Position numbers and translations under genes: made by a program. The notes below the pieces were generated by a model that made no database searches, was not told where the DNA came from, and worked only from the letters and a program-made list of their open reading frames with translations. Positions 1 to 6,293 of a stretch of DNA of 15,060 bases are shown here, in pieces (the first letter of the stretch is position 1; each line of letters starts with the position of its first letter). This stretch comes from Alphaproteobacteria bacterium (GTDB taxonomy: Bacteria; Pseudomonadota; Alphaproteobacteria; UBA2136; UBA6156), in assembly GCA_027489415.1 (NCBI GenBank), contig JAIXZU010000056.1:1-15060 (forward strand). The letters run 5' to 3'.

Positions 1-286
1 CTCGCCATTCCGGCTTCAAATAAATATTGTTCAGGTAACCCGTACCATCTTCTTTGATGCGCAAATCGAGGTGCCCTACAACTTCGCCCTCTACCAGCGC
101 AAGCACACAGCTCTCAGGGTCAAACGCCTGCATTCTTGCCAAAAAATCGGCATAGCTTTTCTTCCCTGCGGGAAACCACGTATCAAACAAATCCTCGCGT
201 CCGGTCACGTCCCGTGCCGTCGCCCGCTTGAACTGCTCCGCCAGCCCATACTCATCAACCCGCAGTACCCGAAATGTTAATTCCAT
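1..286 (-). CDS. GNAT-family N-acetyltransferase, partial (runs off the window start)
   Basis: Reading the minus strand from an ATG at 286 gives an open frame to the window edge (95 codons visible). The protein starts MELTFRVLRVDEYGLAEQF and later has EGEVVGHLDLRI followed by GYLNNIYLKPEWR. The pattern of a VGxxxL strand followed by xLxxIYLxPxxR is the typical GNAT fold core leading into the acetyl-CoA pyrophosphate-binding loop, which would lie outside the window. GNAT enzymes move an acetyl group from acetyl-CoA to an amine; the substrate cannot be told from this fragment. A G-rich stretch (GTAGGGG) just before the ATG may act as a weak ribosome site. A strong terminator for the gene upstream separates it from its minus-strand neighbour, so it is probably transcribed on its own. 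Confidence 0.75.
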   Translation of the reverse strand, partial: MELTFRVLRVDEYGLAEQFKRATARDVTGREDLFDTWFPAGKKSYADFLARMQAFDPESCVLALVEGEVVGHLDLRIKEDGTGYLNNIYLKPEWR

Positions 287-300
287 CCCCTACCATAACC

Positions 301-331
301 CAAAAAAAGGCCGCCGGATAACTCCGGCGGC
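301..331 (-). terminator. Intrinsic terminator of the 347-718 gene
   Basis: A perfect 9-bp stem (GCCGCCGGA / TCCGGCGGC, 310-318 with 323-331) with a TAAC loop is followed, in the minus direction, by seven T residues (302-308). It sits 16 bp after the stop codon of the minus-strand gene ending at 347. Confidence 0.85.
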
Positions 332-346
332 GCAATCGTTCAAAAG

Positions 347-718
347 CTAGTGAATCCAGTTCACCTCAAAGCAGTCACGCCAACGCCCTCTGGCATCAAG
401 GTCCTTGGCATAAAACGGCCTTGGCAGCATGGCGTTCAAGCGTTCAATGAACATCGTCTGCAAGCGCTCCATAAGCACCTCCTGCGGGTAGGTCAGCGCC
501 ACACCGTTGCGGGTGGTCCCGATTTTCGCCTGAATTTCCCACTTCCAGTGGTTAAGGTGTCGGTCAATCAAAGCGTCAACCATCTGCACCAGCTCAGCCG
601 TTTCGGGGTTGGTGGGCGGAATATTCTGTTCCGCTTTCTGGTGTTCCATGGCTTCAACCACCAGGTCTCGCCAGTCATTCGCCAGCGCGCGCTGGCGTTC
701 TAAAAAGAGTGATGTCAT
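347..718 (-). CDS. Hypothetical protein, 123 aa, paralogue of the 777-1046 product
   Basis: The ATG at 718 is preceded by GGAG seven bases upstream, so this start is preferred to longer frames. The protein is charged and helix-rich, with no signal peptide or membrane segment. It begins MTSLFLERQRALANDWRD and ends in a Trp/Cys-containing tail, DCFEVNWIH. I do not recognise the family. Its C-terminal part (RLNAMLPRPFYAKDL) matches the neighbouring minus-strand protein (TLNEKLPKPFFATDC), and the terminators behind the two genes also resemble each other, so the pair looks like an old tandem duplication. The conserved core is L-N-x(2)-L-P-[KR]-P-F-[FY]-A-x-D. It ends with TAG at 347-349. Function is unknown. 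Confidence 0.7.
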   Translation of the reverse strand: MTSLFLERQRALANDWRDLVVEAMEHQKAEQNIPPTNPETAELVQMVDALIDRHLNHWKWEIQAKIGTTRNGVALTYPQEVLMERLQTMFIERLNAMLPRPFYAKDLDARGRWRDCFEVNWIH

Positions 719-740
719 GTCCGTTCTCCATCTTAACGGG

Positions 741-765
741 AAAAAACGCCGCCGGAAAAATCCGG
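741..765 (-). terminator. Weak or decayed terminator behind the 777-1046 gene
   Basis: A 5-bp stem CCGGA / TCCGG (752-756 with 761-765) with an AAAA loop is followed in the minus direction by GCGGCG and six T residues (741-746). It aligns base for base with the left half of the perfect terminator at 310-331, but the other stem half has diverged. It lies between two similar genes, so partial read-through into the 347-718 gene is plausible. Confidence 0.5.
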
Positions 766-776
766 AGTTGTATCGT

Positions 777-1046
777 TCACCAGCAAAGGCTGTACCCTTC
801 GCCTTCATTCGTCGAACAATCCGTAGCAAAAAATGGCTTCGGTAGTTTCTCGTTAAGCGTATCAAGGAATTTACCTTGATACCCAATTGGGTATTGCACG
901 AAAATCGACCGTTGTTTCCTGTTCATGGCTGCATCGATCAGGTGCTTGAGGTTTTCCATTTCATGTTCGACAACTTCTTCAATTGTTTTTGGCCTTCGGC
1001 CACCGGCGCGCTTCGCCAACTCATCCCAACTCAGGTTTTTGGCCAT
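777..1046 (-). CDS. Hypothetical protein, 89 aa, paralogue of the 347-718 product
   Basis: The ATG at 1046 has a strong Shine-Dalgarno (GAGGAGG) about six bases upstream, which fixes the start; longer frames have no such site. The protein starts MAKNLSWDELAKRAGGRR, contains an acidic helix (EEVVEHEMENLKHLIDAA), and ends with LNEKLPKPFFATDC plus a Gly/Glu linker and a terminal Trp. The C-terminal motif is shared with the 123-aa neighbour downstream. There is no membrane segment. The N-terminal dozen residues with paired Arg/Lys could bind nucleic acid, but that is only a guess. The gene is divergent from rbfA with a 92-bp shared control region. It uses TGA as stop, which shows that UGA is a normal stop codon in this genome. 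Confidence 0.7.
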   Translation of the reverse strand: MAKNLSWDELAKRAGGRRPKTIEEVVEHEMENLKHLIDAAMNRKQRSIFVQYPIGYQGKFLDTLNEKLPKPFFATDCSTNEGEGYSLCW

Positions 1047-1082
1047 CAGGCCCTCCTCTAAAAGGTAATCGGATATCGAGAA

Positions 1083-1099
1083 ATTTATGTATACTACAA
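1083..1099. promoter_or_regulatory. Divergent promoter core around a GTATAC palindrome (rbfA / 777-1046 gene)
   Basis: The 92-bp gap between two divergent genes contains TATGTATACTAC. The hexamer TATACT reads as a -10 box towards rbfA, and TATACA as a -10 box towards the minus-strand gene, overlapping on the same palindrome. No good -35 box is visible on either side. A very similar site lies in the other divergent gap at 2209-2220. Confidence 0.35.
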
Positions 1100-1138
1100 G
1101 CCCTAGCCAGATACCAGCCCCCGTGCTACAAGCAACCC

Positions 1139-1483
1139 ATGAAATCGATGACCCCCCGCCAGTCCAAAGTCGCCAACGAAGTCCAACATATCGCGGCGCT
1201 CGCTCTTGTGCAGGGCCGCATTCCCTCAACCCTCCCTCTGGCCCGCGTCACGATAGTCGATACCTGGATCTCCGCGGACCTCCGTATCGCCCGCTTCTAC
1301 CTGCTGCTGCCATCAGACCTCAACACCCCGTCCTTCTTCACGGATATCAACGCCCAACTGGCCAAACCGCTCCGCAAACACATTGGCGCCAACCTCGCCA
1401 CGAAGTACACGCCGGACGTCTCCTTCCACCCCGCCGAGGACGACAAATCCTACCCCACTGCCACCAAACCTCTCATGAAGTAA
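1139..1483 (+). CDS. rbfA: Ribosome-binding factor A (divergent RbfA)
   Basis: This encodes 114 residues, a normal length for RbfA, a KH-like-fold factor that binds the 30S subunit and helps mature the 5' end of 16S rRNA and the decoding region. The family pattern is visible: an N-terminal basic helix (TPRQSKVANEVQHIAAL), the strand-turn signature VDTWISADLRIARFYLL (family: V-x-V-S-x-D-L-x-x-A-x-V-Y), and the end TKYTPDVSFHPAEDD (family: R-x-x-P-x-L-x-F-x-x-D). The location just ahead of truB and rpsO supports the call. The start is uncertain: ATG at 1139 or 1148, neither with a clear ribosome site. infB is not upstream, and the gene is cut off from truB by an opposing gene, so it must be transcribed from its own promoter. 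Confidence 0.8.
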   Translation: MKSMTPRQSKVANEVQHIAALALVQGRIPSTLPLARVTIVDTWISADLRIARFYLLLPSDLNTPSFFTDINAQLAKPLRKHIGANLATKYTPDVSFHPAEDDKSYPTATKPLMK

Positions 1484-1510
1484 AAAAAGAACCCCGCCGC
1501 AGCGGGGTTC
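1482..1510 (-). terminator. Terminator between convergent rbfA and the 1530-2153 gene
   Basis: A perfect 9-bp stem GAACCCCGC / GCGGGGTTC (1489-1497 with 1502-1510) and a CGCA loop. In the minus direction it is followed by seven T residues (1482-1488), so it mainly ends the minus-strand gene. In the plus direction only AATTAT follows, so it would end rbfA less efficiently. Confidence 0.85.
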
Positions 1511-1529
1511 AATTATCGTAGGGCAGGGG

Positions 1530-2153
1530 TTAGCCTGCCGGGTTCAGTGTTGCCGGATAAGCCTTCAGCCCCATCGCCACACGCTCGCGGCGGTAAAGGT
1601 CATAAAGTTCATCCAGTTCCACCTTGGTCGGTGCAGCCAACACAAAATCGCACCAGCTGAACATGCCATCACGGTTAAGCAATTCAATCTGGTCCTTGTT
1701 GCCTTCTCCGGTCATCACTTGGCAAGCTACCAAATCCAAACCACACACCCACATCCCGCGAGAGAACAGGTCACCCATGTAAAATCGGCTGATAGCCTGA
1801 GCCAACGTCGGTTTGGTCAAACCCTCACGCCAGGATCCTCGCCGGCAAGTCCAGTCCACCACAGCACCATTGCGGGAGAGGTTCTTACCGAACACCATAT
1901 AACGGTCACCATAAAACAGGTCGGTACCGGATGCTCTCCAATCCCGCCAACGCCTATCCAACCGTTCCGTCAACCTCAGCAAAAGCTCAAGCTCTTCATC
2001 GGTATAGCTATCAAGGCCGCCTACAGGCGTCTCCACATACATGCAATGCTTAAAAAGCTGCCAACCTCGCTGGATCGACATGACCCTCCGCTTTCCCTTG
2101 GCATTAGCAAACTCCAGCTCCGCCAGCAAAACTTCCCGCGCGCGTATCTCCAT
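1530..2153 (-). CDS. Hypothetical protein, 207 aa, inserted between rbfA and truB
   Basis: The ATG at 2153 is preceded by GAAGGAGA with about eight bases of spacing, a strong ribosome site, so it is chosen over the upstream in-frame ATG at 2219. I do not recognise the protein. It starts MEIRAREVLLAELEFANAKG, has a charged helix with many Arg and Leu (ELELLLRLTERLDRRWRDW), a Trp/Arg/Cys stretch (VVDWTCRRGSWREGL), and a C-terminal segment TKVELDELYDLYRRERVAMG. There are five Cys but no clear zinc motif, and no signal peptide or long membrane segment. It has its own terminator and lies against the direction of a conserved ribosome-maturation operon, which suggests a later insertion. Confidence 0.65.
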   Translation of the reverse strand: MEIRAREVLLAELEFANAKGKRRVMSIQRGWQLFKHCMYVETPVGGLDSYTDEELELLLRLTERLDRRWRDWRASGTDLFYGDRYMVFGKNLSRNGAVVDWTCRRGSWREGLTKPTLAQAISRFYMGDLFSRGMWVCGLDLVACQVMTGEGNKDQIELLNRDGMFSWCDFVLAAPTKVELDELYDLYRRERVAMGLKAYPATLNPAG

Positions 2154-2208
2154 CCCCAAATCTCCTTCGGAATGAGCCAAAACGATAACTATCTTTCCCA
2201 ACCACCTT

Positions 2209-2220
2209 GATGTATACACA
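2209..2220. promoter_or_regulatory. GTATAC palindrome in the divergent truB / 1530-2153 gap
   Basis: GATGTATACACA lies in the 88-bp gap between two divergent genes. It offers a TATACA -10-like hexamer on both strands, as at 1083-1099. truB needs its own promoter here because rbfA transcription is cut off by an opposing gene. No convincing -35 element is seen. Confidence 0.3.
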
Positions 2221-2241
2221 TAAATAAGTCAACACCCTACC

Positions 2242-3051
2242 ATGCATCAGCCACTCAACACTCAACACCCAACACTCAACACTCTGAGTGGCTTCTACCT
2301 CGTCCACAAACCCGTCGGCCCATCCTCCGCCGCCATCGTCGCCCGCCTCAAATGGCTCCTTGCTAAGTCGGGCATCCCCAAAAAAGGCCCCGGCCGCATC
2401 GTCATCGGCCACGGGGGGACTCTCGACCCCCTCGCCGACGGTCTCCTGCCCATAGGCCTCGGCAAAGCCACAAAACAACTCCAAGCGCTGCTGGAAGGCC
2501 CCAAAACCTATACCTTCACCCTTACCTTCGGCACCAGCACCACAACGGACGACGCCGAAGGCGAAATTCTCCAAACCAGCGACGTTCGCCCCACCGAAAC
2601 CGACCTCCTCAACATCCTCCCCACCTTCACCGGGGTAATCACCCAAACCCCGCCCAGCTTCTCAGCCCTCAAGGTCAACGGCCAGCGCGCCTACAAACTG
2701 GCTCGGGCAGGGGAGGACGTCATCCTCCAACCCCGCGAAGTCACCATCCACAGCCTCCGCCTACTAGAATCCACCCCACGCGACACGCAAAACGCAAAAC
2801 GCGAAACGGCACTTCTCGAAGCGCAGGTCAGCAAAGGCACCTACATCCGCACCCTCGCCAAAAACCTCGCCGAGGCCCTCGGCACCGTCGGCCACGTCAC
2901 CACCCTCACGCGCACCGCCCATGGGCCGTTTCAGCTAAAAGACGCCATCTCCCTTGAAACCCTTGACAAAGCCCTCTCCACAGGCGATACGCACACCTAC
3001 CTCCTGCCGCTGGCCGTACCCCCGGAGCAGGTGAGCCCCATTAAGGGGTAA
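2242..3051 (+). CDS. truB: tRNA pseudouridine(55) synthase TruB
   Basis: 269 residues. TruB converts U55 of the tRNA T-loop to pseudouridine. The catalytic motif GHGGTLDPLADG is at residues 57-67, with Asp62 the expected nucleophile. It is followed by PIGLGKATK, then TPPSFSALKVNGQRAYKLAR (137-156) and SKGTYIRTLA (197-206), all TruB hallmarks. The domain proper starts at GFYLVHKPVG (17-26). The first 16 residues are translated from a heptamer repeat array, and a second heptamer run lies in a variable loop around residues 180-188, just before the SKGTYIR motif. No clear Shine-Dalgarno precedes the ATG, and there is no other ATG before the domain. rpsO follows 31 bp downstream. Confidence 0.95.
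   Translation: MHQPLNTQHPTLNTLSGFYLVHKPVGPSSAAIVARLKWLLAKSGIPKKGPGRIVIGHGGTLDPLADGLLPIGLGKATKQLQALLEGPKTYTFTLTFGTSTTTDDAEGEILQTSDVRPTETDLLNILPTFTGVITQTPPSFSALKVNGQRAYKLARAGEDVILQPREVTIHSLRLLESTPRDTQNAKRETALLEAQVSKGTYIRTLAKNLAEALGTVGHVTTLTRTAHGPFQLKDAISLETLDKALSTGDTHTYLLPLAVPPEQVSPIKG
2249..2293. repeat. Heptamer array (ACTCAAC) framed by a 9-bp inverted repeat, inside the truB 5' end
   Basis: Four copies in register of A-C-[TC]-C-A-A-C (2253-2280) plus a partial fifth. The array is enclosed by AGCCACTCA (2249-2257) and TGAGTGGCT (2285-2293), which can pair into a 9-bp stem with the repeats in the loop. It is translated as residues 3-16 of TruB, just upstream of the first conserved residues. 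Confidence 0.8.
2781..2808. repeat. Heptamer array (CAAAACG) inside truB
   Basis: Four consecutive 7-bp units: CGACACG, CAAAACG, CAAAACG, CGAAACG. It is translated as part of RDTQNAKRE in a surface loop that varies in length between TruB proteins. The array has a base composition unlike the C-rich surroundings. Confidence 0.6.
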
Positions 3052-3082
3052 TCATCAAGGGTCACGAAAAAGGAATAGACAC

Positions 3083-3352
3083 ATGTCCATCACCACCAAG
3101 CGTACTGCCGAACTGGCCAAACAATTCGCCCGTGCCGAAAACGACACCGGCTCCCCCGAAGTTCAAGTTGCCATCCTCTCCGAGCGTATCCGCAACCTCA
3201 CCGAGCACTTCAAAAACCACAAGCAGGACCACCACGGCCGCCGCGGCCTGATGGCTCTGGTTGCCAACCGCCGCAGCCTCCTCGACTACCTGAAGAAGAA
3301 GGACGCCAACCGCTACAAAACCCTCATCGAAGCCCTCGGCCTTCGTAAGTAA
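3083..3352 (+). CDS. rpsO: 30S ribosomal protein S15
   Basis: 89 residues, the standard S15 length. S15 binds the central domain of 16S rRNA early in 30S assembly. The signature DTGSPEVQVAILSERI is at about residues 21-36, followed by NLTEHFKNHKQDHHGRRGL and the end LIEALGLRK, all close to the family consensus. A ribosome site AAGGA lies about eight bases before the ATG. It follows truB as in the classic operon, but a strong terminator comes at once and no pnp gene follows in the window. Confidence 0.98.
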   Translation: MSITTKRTAELAKQFARAENDTGSPEVQVAILSERIRNLTEHFKNHKQDHHGRRGLMALVANRRSLLDYLKKKDANRYKTLIEALGLRK

Positions 3353-3354
3353 TC

Positions 3355-3381
3355 AAAAAACCGCCGCAAGGCGGTTTTTTT
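3355..3381 (+). terminator. rpsO terminator
   Basis: AAAAAACCGCC / GGCGGTTTTTT with a GCAA tetraloop (3355-3365 with 3370-3380) and one more T: an 11-bp A/U-flanked stem with a U tail directly after the rpsO stop. The GCAA loop (GNRA type) makes it especially stable. Its A run would also let it work on the minus strand. Confidence 0.95.
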
Positions 3382-3395
3382 GTTATCCTCCACCC

Positions 3396-3893
3396 ATGTC
3401 CCTCCTCGCCACCATTACGGACGCCGACCTCGGCTTCCCCTACACCTTCCCGGAAAAGCACGAAACCCGCACCGCCTGCCGCGCCTTTCTGCTTGATGCC
3501 GACGGCCGCCTTGCCTACATGCATAACGGCGCTAAAAACCATTATAAACTCCCCGGCGGGGGTGTGGAGGGCACGGAAACACTGCAAGAAACCCTCACCC
3601 GGGAACTGCGCGAAGAAGCGGGCTGCGACATCCACAACATCACCTATCTGGGGTATCTGGAAGAACGCCGCGGCCAGAAAGGCTTCCTCCAAACCTCGCA
3701 CCTGTTCCGTGCCGAAGTCCTCGGCCCCAAAGGCTCCCCGCAGCTGGACGCCAAAGAGCAATCCGAAAACTTCACCCTCCACTGGGTCACTCCCGCAGAA
3801 GCCGTCACTTTACTCGCCAACCAACCCCGCGAAACCGCCTACGGCCCCGCCTTCCTCCAAGCCCGCGAAAAGCTCCTCCTCACCTTCCTTTAA
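3396..3893 (+). CDS. Nudix hydrolase family protein
   Basis: 165 residues with a complete Nudix box at 55-77: Gly55-x5-Glu61-x7-Arg69-Glu70-Leu-Arg-Glu73-Glu74-Ala-Gly76-Cys. Nudix enzymes hydrolyse nucleoside diphosphates linked to another group, using Mg2+ held by the Glu residues. The sequence KNHYKLPGGGVEGTET before the box is typical; the substrate (for example oxidised nucleotides, sugar nucleotides or diadenosine compounds) cannot be read from this. No Shine-Dalgarno precedes the ATG. A TATCCT hexamer lies seven bases upstream, so the message could be leaderless, but there is no matching -35 box. The gene takes the place usually held by pnp behind rpsO and converges on the c-di-GMP gene. 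Confidence 0.9.
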   Translation: MSLLATITDADLGFPYTFPEKHETRTACRAFLLDADGRLAYMHNGAKNHYKLPGGGVEGTETLQETLTRELREEAGCDIHNITYLGYLEERRGQKGFLQTSHLFRAEVLGPKGSPQLDAKEQSENFTLHWVTPAEAVTLLANQPRETAYGPAFLQAREKLLLTFL

Positions 3894-3913
3894 AAAACCG
3901 CCCAAAAGGCGGT
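3892..3913 (-). terminator. Terminator for the GGDEF/EAL gene (convergent with the Nudix gene)
   Basis: ACCGCC / GGCGGT stem (3897-3902 with 3908-3913) with a 5-base loop. In the minus direction it is followed by TTTTTT. In the plus direction AATCT follows, so it is weaker for the Nudix gene. The heptamer array 3915-3956 lies between this hairpin and the GGDEF/EAL stop codon. Confidence 0.75.
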
Positions 3914-3914
3914 A

Positions 3915-3956
3915 ATCTAACATCTAACCTCTAACATCTAACTTCTAAAATCTAAT
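3915..3956. repeat. Heptamer array (NTCTAAC), six units
   Basis: Six consecutive 7-bp units in perfect register: ATCTAAC, ATCTAAC, CTCTAAC, ATCTAAC, TTCTAAA, ATCTAAT. On the minus strand the units read TTAGAKN. The stop codon (TAG, 3952-3954) of the minus-strand GGDEF/EAL gene is supplied by the array. The same family recurs at 14683-14710. Confidence 0.9.
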
Positions 3957-6066
3957 TCAAGAACTCATCGCCCCATTTCTTCGTCTGCAGCTCGGCACTT
4001 GGCGGTGCAAAGAAGAACCCTTGCCCGAAATCAATACCCATATTCTTCAGCGCGATCATCGCCGCCTCATGCTCCACCATTTCGGCTACCGTGGAGATAT
4101 TCTTCTGCTTCGCCACATCGGCCAGCGCCTTCACAAACGCCTGGTCGTCGTCGGAGAGGTGCAGGTTACGCACAAAGCTACCGTCAATCTTAATGAAATC
4201 AAGCTCTAATTGGCGAATATAGTTAAAGCTGGAGTACCTCACCCCGCAGTCATCCAGCGCAAATCCGGCCCCCAGCTCACGCATGTCGGTCATGAAGGTT
4301 TTCACCAGTTGTAAGTCGCGAAGTAGCGCTGTTTCGGTAATCTCGAAAATCAGGCTCTTCGGCGGCAGCTTGGCGTTGCGCAGGGTCTCTTTCAGACTGT
4401 TGGTAAACTCGGTGTCGTCAAAGGTCTTGCCGGAGAGGTTCACGCTCAAATGCACCTTGCGTCCCTGCATCTGCCACTGTTGCAGCATATCAATCGCACG
4501 CATGGTCACAAGGGAGTCTATCTTGCTCACCAACCCGAACTCTTCGGCCGTGGCAATGAATTTACCTGGCAGAATCAAGTTCCCTTCGCGGTCAATCAAT
4601 CGCACCAGCACTTCATAGTGCTCGGCAAGGTCACGCACGGCAGGGCCTCCCAGAGGCACAATTGGCTGATAGTACAGCACAAGGCGGGTTTTATGGTTGG
4701 TCAAGCACTCGTTGAGCAGTTCCACCCATTCCAGCTGGCCGATATTACTGGCGTTCATATGCTGTTCAGGGTCATGGCGCTCAAAGCGGTGCGGGCCGCG
4801 TACTTTCGCACGCTCAAGCGCACCAAGGGCCATGCTCAGCAACTGGTCGGCATTGTCGCTGTCATGGGGGTAGAGGGCGATACCCGCCGAAACGTTCAGC
4901 GTAATGCTCCCGCTATCAGTCGCCATCGGGCGGCTGGCCAGCGTGCTTTGCAGGCGCTCTAAGCGGCCGTCCACATCTTCGGGGCGCACGTCGCGCAGCA
5001 GGACCGCAAACTGGTCGCCATCAAGGCGGCTCACAATGTCACCGGTGCGCACGTTGTCTTTCAATACCTGCGCGAGGTGAATCAGCAGCTTGTCACCCAC
5101 AAGGTGGCCATAGGTCTGGTTCACATAAGCAAACCGGTCGATATCCAGCAGCACCAGCGCGCCGCTGCGGTTCTCTCGCTTGGCCGCACGCAGGGTGCGC
5201 ACCACTTCGTCTTGGCAGCGCTGGCGGTTCATCACGCCGGTCAGGGTGTCGTGGTTCACAAGGTAGTAAATCTGGTCGGTGGCGGCTTTCATGCTGCTCA
5301 CGTCACGTGCCACACCACGGAAACCACGCACATTCCCGGCAGCGTCCATCACCGGCATACCGCTCACATTCCAGCAAATGCGGCTGCCGTAGGGGTCTTC
5401 ACTCCAGTAGTCACGGTCATGGAAGGGGCGGGGGTTACGCGCCAGCTCGGCAAAATCGTCTTCAATCCGCAGCTTTTCATCGCTCAGGAAGCAGTTGGTG
5501 AACATGCTGCCAGCCGTGGCGCCACTGGCCGGCCGCTTGCGGGAACTGGAAAACACCAGCTTCAGGTCGCCGTCCACTTCCCACAGCCAGTCGGCAAACA
5601 GGTCGGCCACGTCACGGAATCGCTCTTCCGCCATGTCATACAGGCCCTGCAGCTTGCTGCGCTGGGCGCGCAGGTTCTGCATTTCAAGCGCTACAATCAG
5701 AATATCGTTCATAACGGTCGAAGTCATGCGCTCTGCCGCCACACCCAGCGGGTGCCCGTATTGCTGCGCAAATTCTTTCACGCTGCGGTCATCGTAAATC
5801 ACAACGTTAATCAGGTAATCCAACCGTCCGGCATTGCTCAGCCAGCGCTCCAGTTCGGGGTTCAGGCGGCTGGCGCACAGCAGCACGATACTCGGCTCGG
5901 GCGCAATCCGTTGGGCGAGGGCGGCGGCTTGGTCAACACTTTCCATCATGGGCAGCTCGTCGCTACTCCAGTGCCCCCCGCCGGAGCGGATGAAATCGCG
6001 CATCCGTGCGGTCTTGTCAGGGTTACCAACCAAAATTACTTGCGCAAGCGTTCTCGCTGTATTCAT
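3952..6066 (-). CDS. REC-like/PAS/GGDEF/EAL protein, probable c-di-GMP phosphodiesterase with degenerate GGDEF
   Basis: About 704 residues from an ATG at 6066 with AAGG six bases upstream; ATG at 6069 or TTG at 6090 are alternatives. The order is an N-terminal receiver-like region (about 1-135), a coiled linker, a PAS domain (about 150-260, ending RGVARDVSSMKAA), GGDEF (about 270-430) and EAL (about 445-704). The GGDEF motif is DGDQF and the usual N-D before Y-G-H is NQ, so cyclase activity is unlikely. The inhibitory-site motif RTGD sits exactly five residues ahead. In the EAL domain the signature is EVL and the DDFGTG loop is DDCGVR, but the expected catalytic set is present (E of EVL, N in VNLSG, E in FEITE, the DD pair, K in IKID, E in AEMVE, Q in GQGF). 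I infer a phosphodiesterase, possibly controlling motility given the flagellar neighbours. Confidence 0.9.
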   Translation of the reverse strand: MNTARTLAQVILVGNPDKTARMRDFIRSGGGHWSSDELPMMESVDQAAALAQRIAPEPSIVLLCASRLNPELERWLSNAGRLDYLINVVIYDDRSVKEFAQQYGHPLGVAAERMTSTVMNDILIVALEMQNLRAQRSKLQGLYDMAEERFRDVADLFADWLWEVDGDLKLVFSSSRKRPASGATAGSMFTNCFLSDEKLRIEDDFAELARNPRPFHDRDYWSEDPYGSRICWNVSGMPVMDAAGNVRGFRGVARDVSSMKAATDQIYYLVNHDTLTGVMNRQRCQDEVVRTLRAAKRENRSGALVLLDIDRFAYVNQTYGHLVGDKLLIHLAQVLKDNVRTGDIVSRLDGDQFAVLLRDVRPEDVDGRLERLQSTLASRPMATDSGSITLNVSAGIALYPHDSDNADQLLSMALGALERAKVRGPHRFERHDPEQHMNASNIGQLEWVELLNECLTNHKTRLVLYYQPIVPLGGPAVRDLAEHYEVLVRLIDREGNLILPGKFIATAEEFGLVSKIDSLVTMRAIDMLQQWQMQGRKVHLSVNLSGKTFDDTEFTNSLKETLRNAKLPPKSLIFEITETALLRDLQLVKTFMTDMRELGAGFALDDCGVRYSSFNYIRQLELDFIKIDGSFVRNLHLSDDDQAFVKALADVAKQKNISTVAEMVEHEAAMIALKNMGIDFGQGFFFAPPSAELQTKKWGDEFLN

Positions 6067-6248
6067 CATCACCCTTATCTTGTCGGCCAATAGCCGCCTT
6101 CGCAGCCCGCCTGACAGATACTCTTGTTTCTATTCCGGCCATTCTCAAGCCACATGCCAGCCCATGCAAGCCCGCAGCTCAGTTTTTTGGCGCCTGTGCA
6201 ACAGCCTGTTGCAGTGCTGCATCGCGGATAACCGAGCCCCAGTGGCCT

Positions 6249-6274
6249 AAAAAAGGTGCCTTCCAGCACCTTTT
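6249..6274 (-). terminator. Terminator of the short GGDEF-like gene
   Basis: AAAAGGTGC / GCACCTTTT stem (6251-6259 with 6266-6274) with a 6-base loop and a run of T in the minus direction. It lies 20 bp after the stop at 6294 and upstream of the GGDEF/EAL gene, so the two c-di-GMP-family genes are separate transcription units. Confidence 0.85.
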
Positions 6275-6293
6275 CAGGAACTTGCACGGCCGA

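Noticed and set aside
1087..1521. Second plus-strand frame over rbfA (144 codons)
   Set aside because: It is out of frame with the RbfA homology, Pro/Arg/His-rich, and runs through the terminator.
5077..6093. Long plus-strand open frame of 338 codons
   Set aside because: It lies entirely opposite the GGDEF/EAL gene, is His/Val-rich with no recognisable motif, and has no ribosome site. It is a shadow of the real gene.
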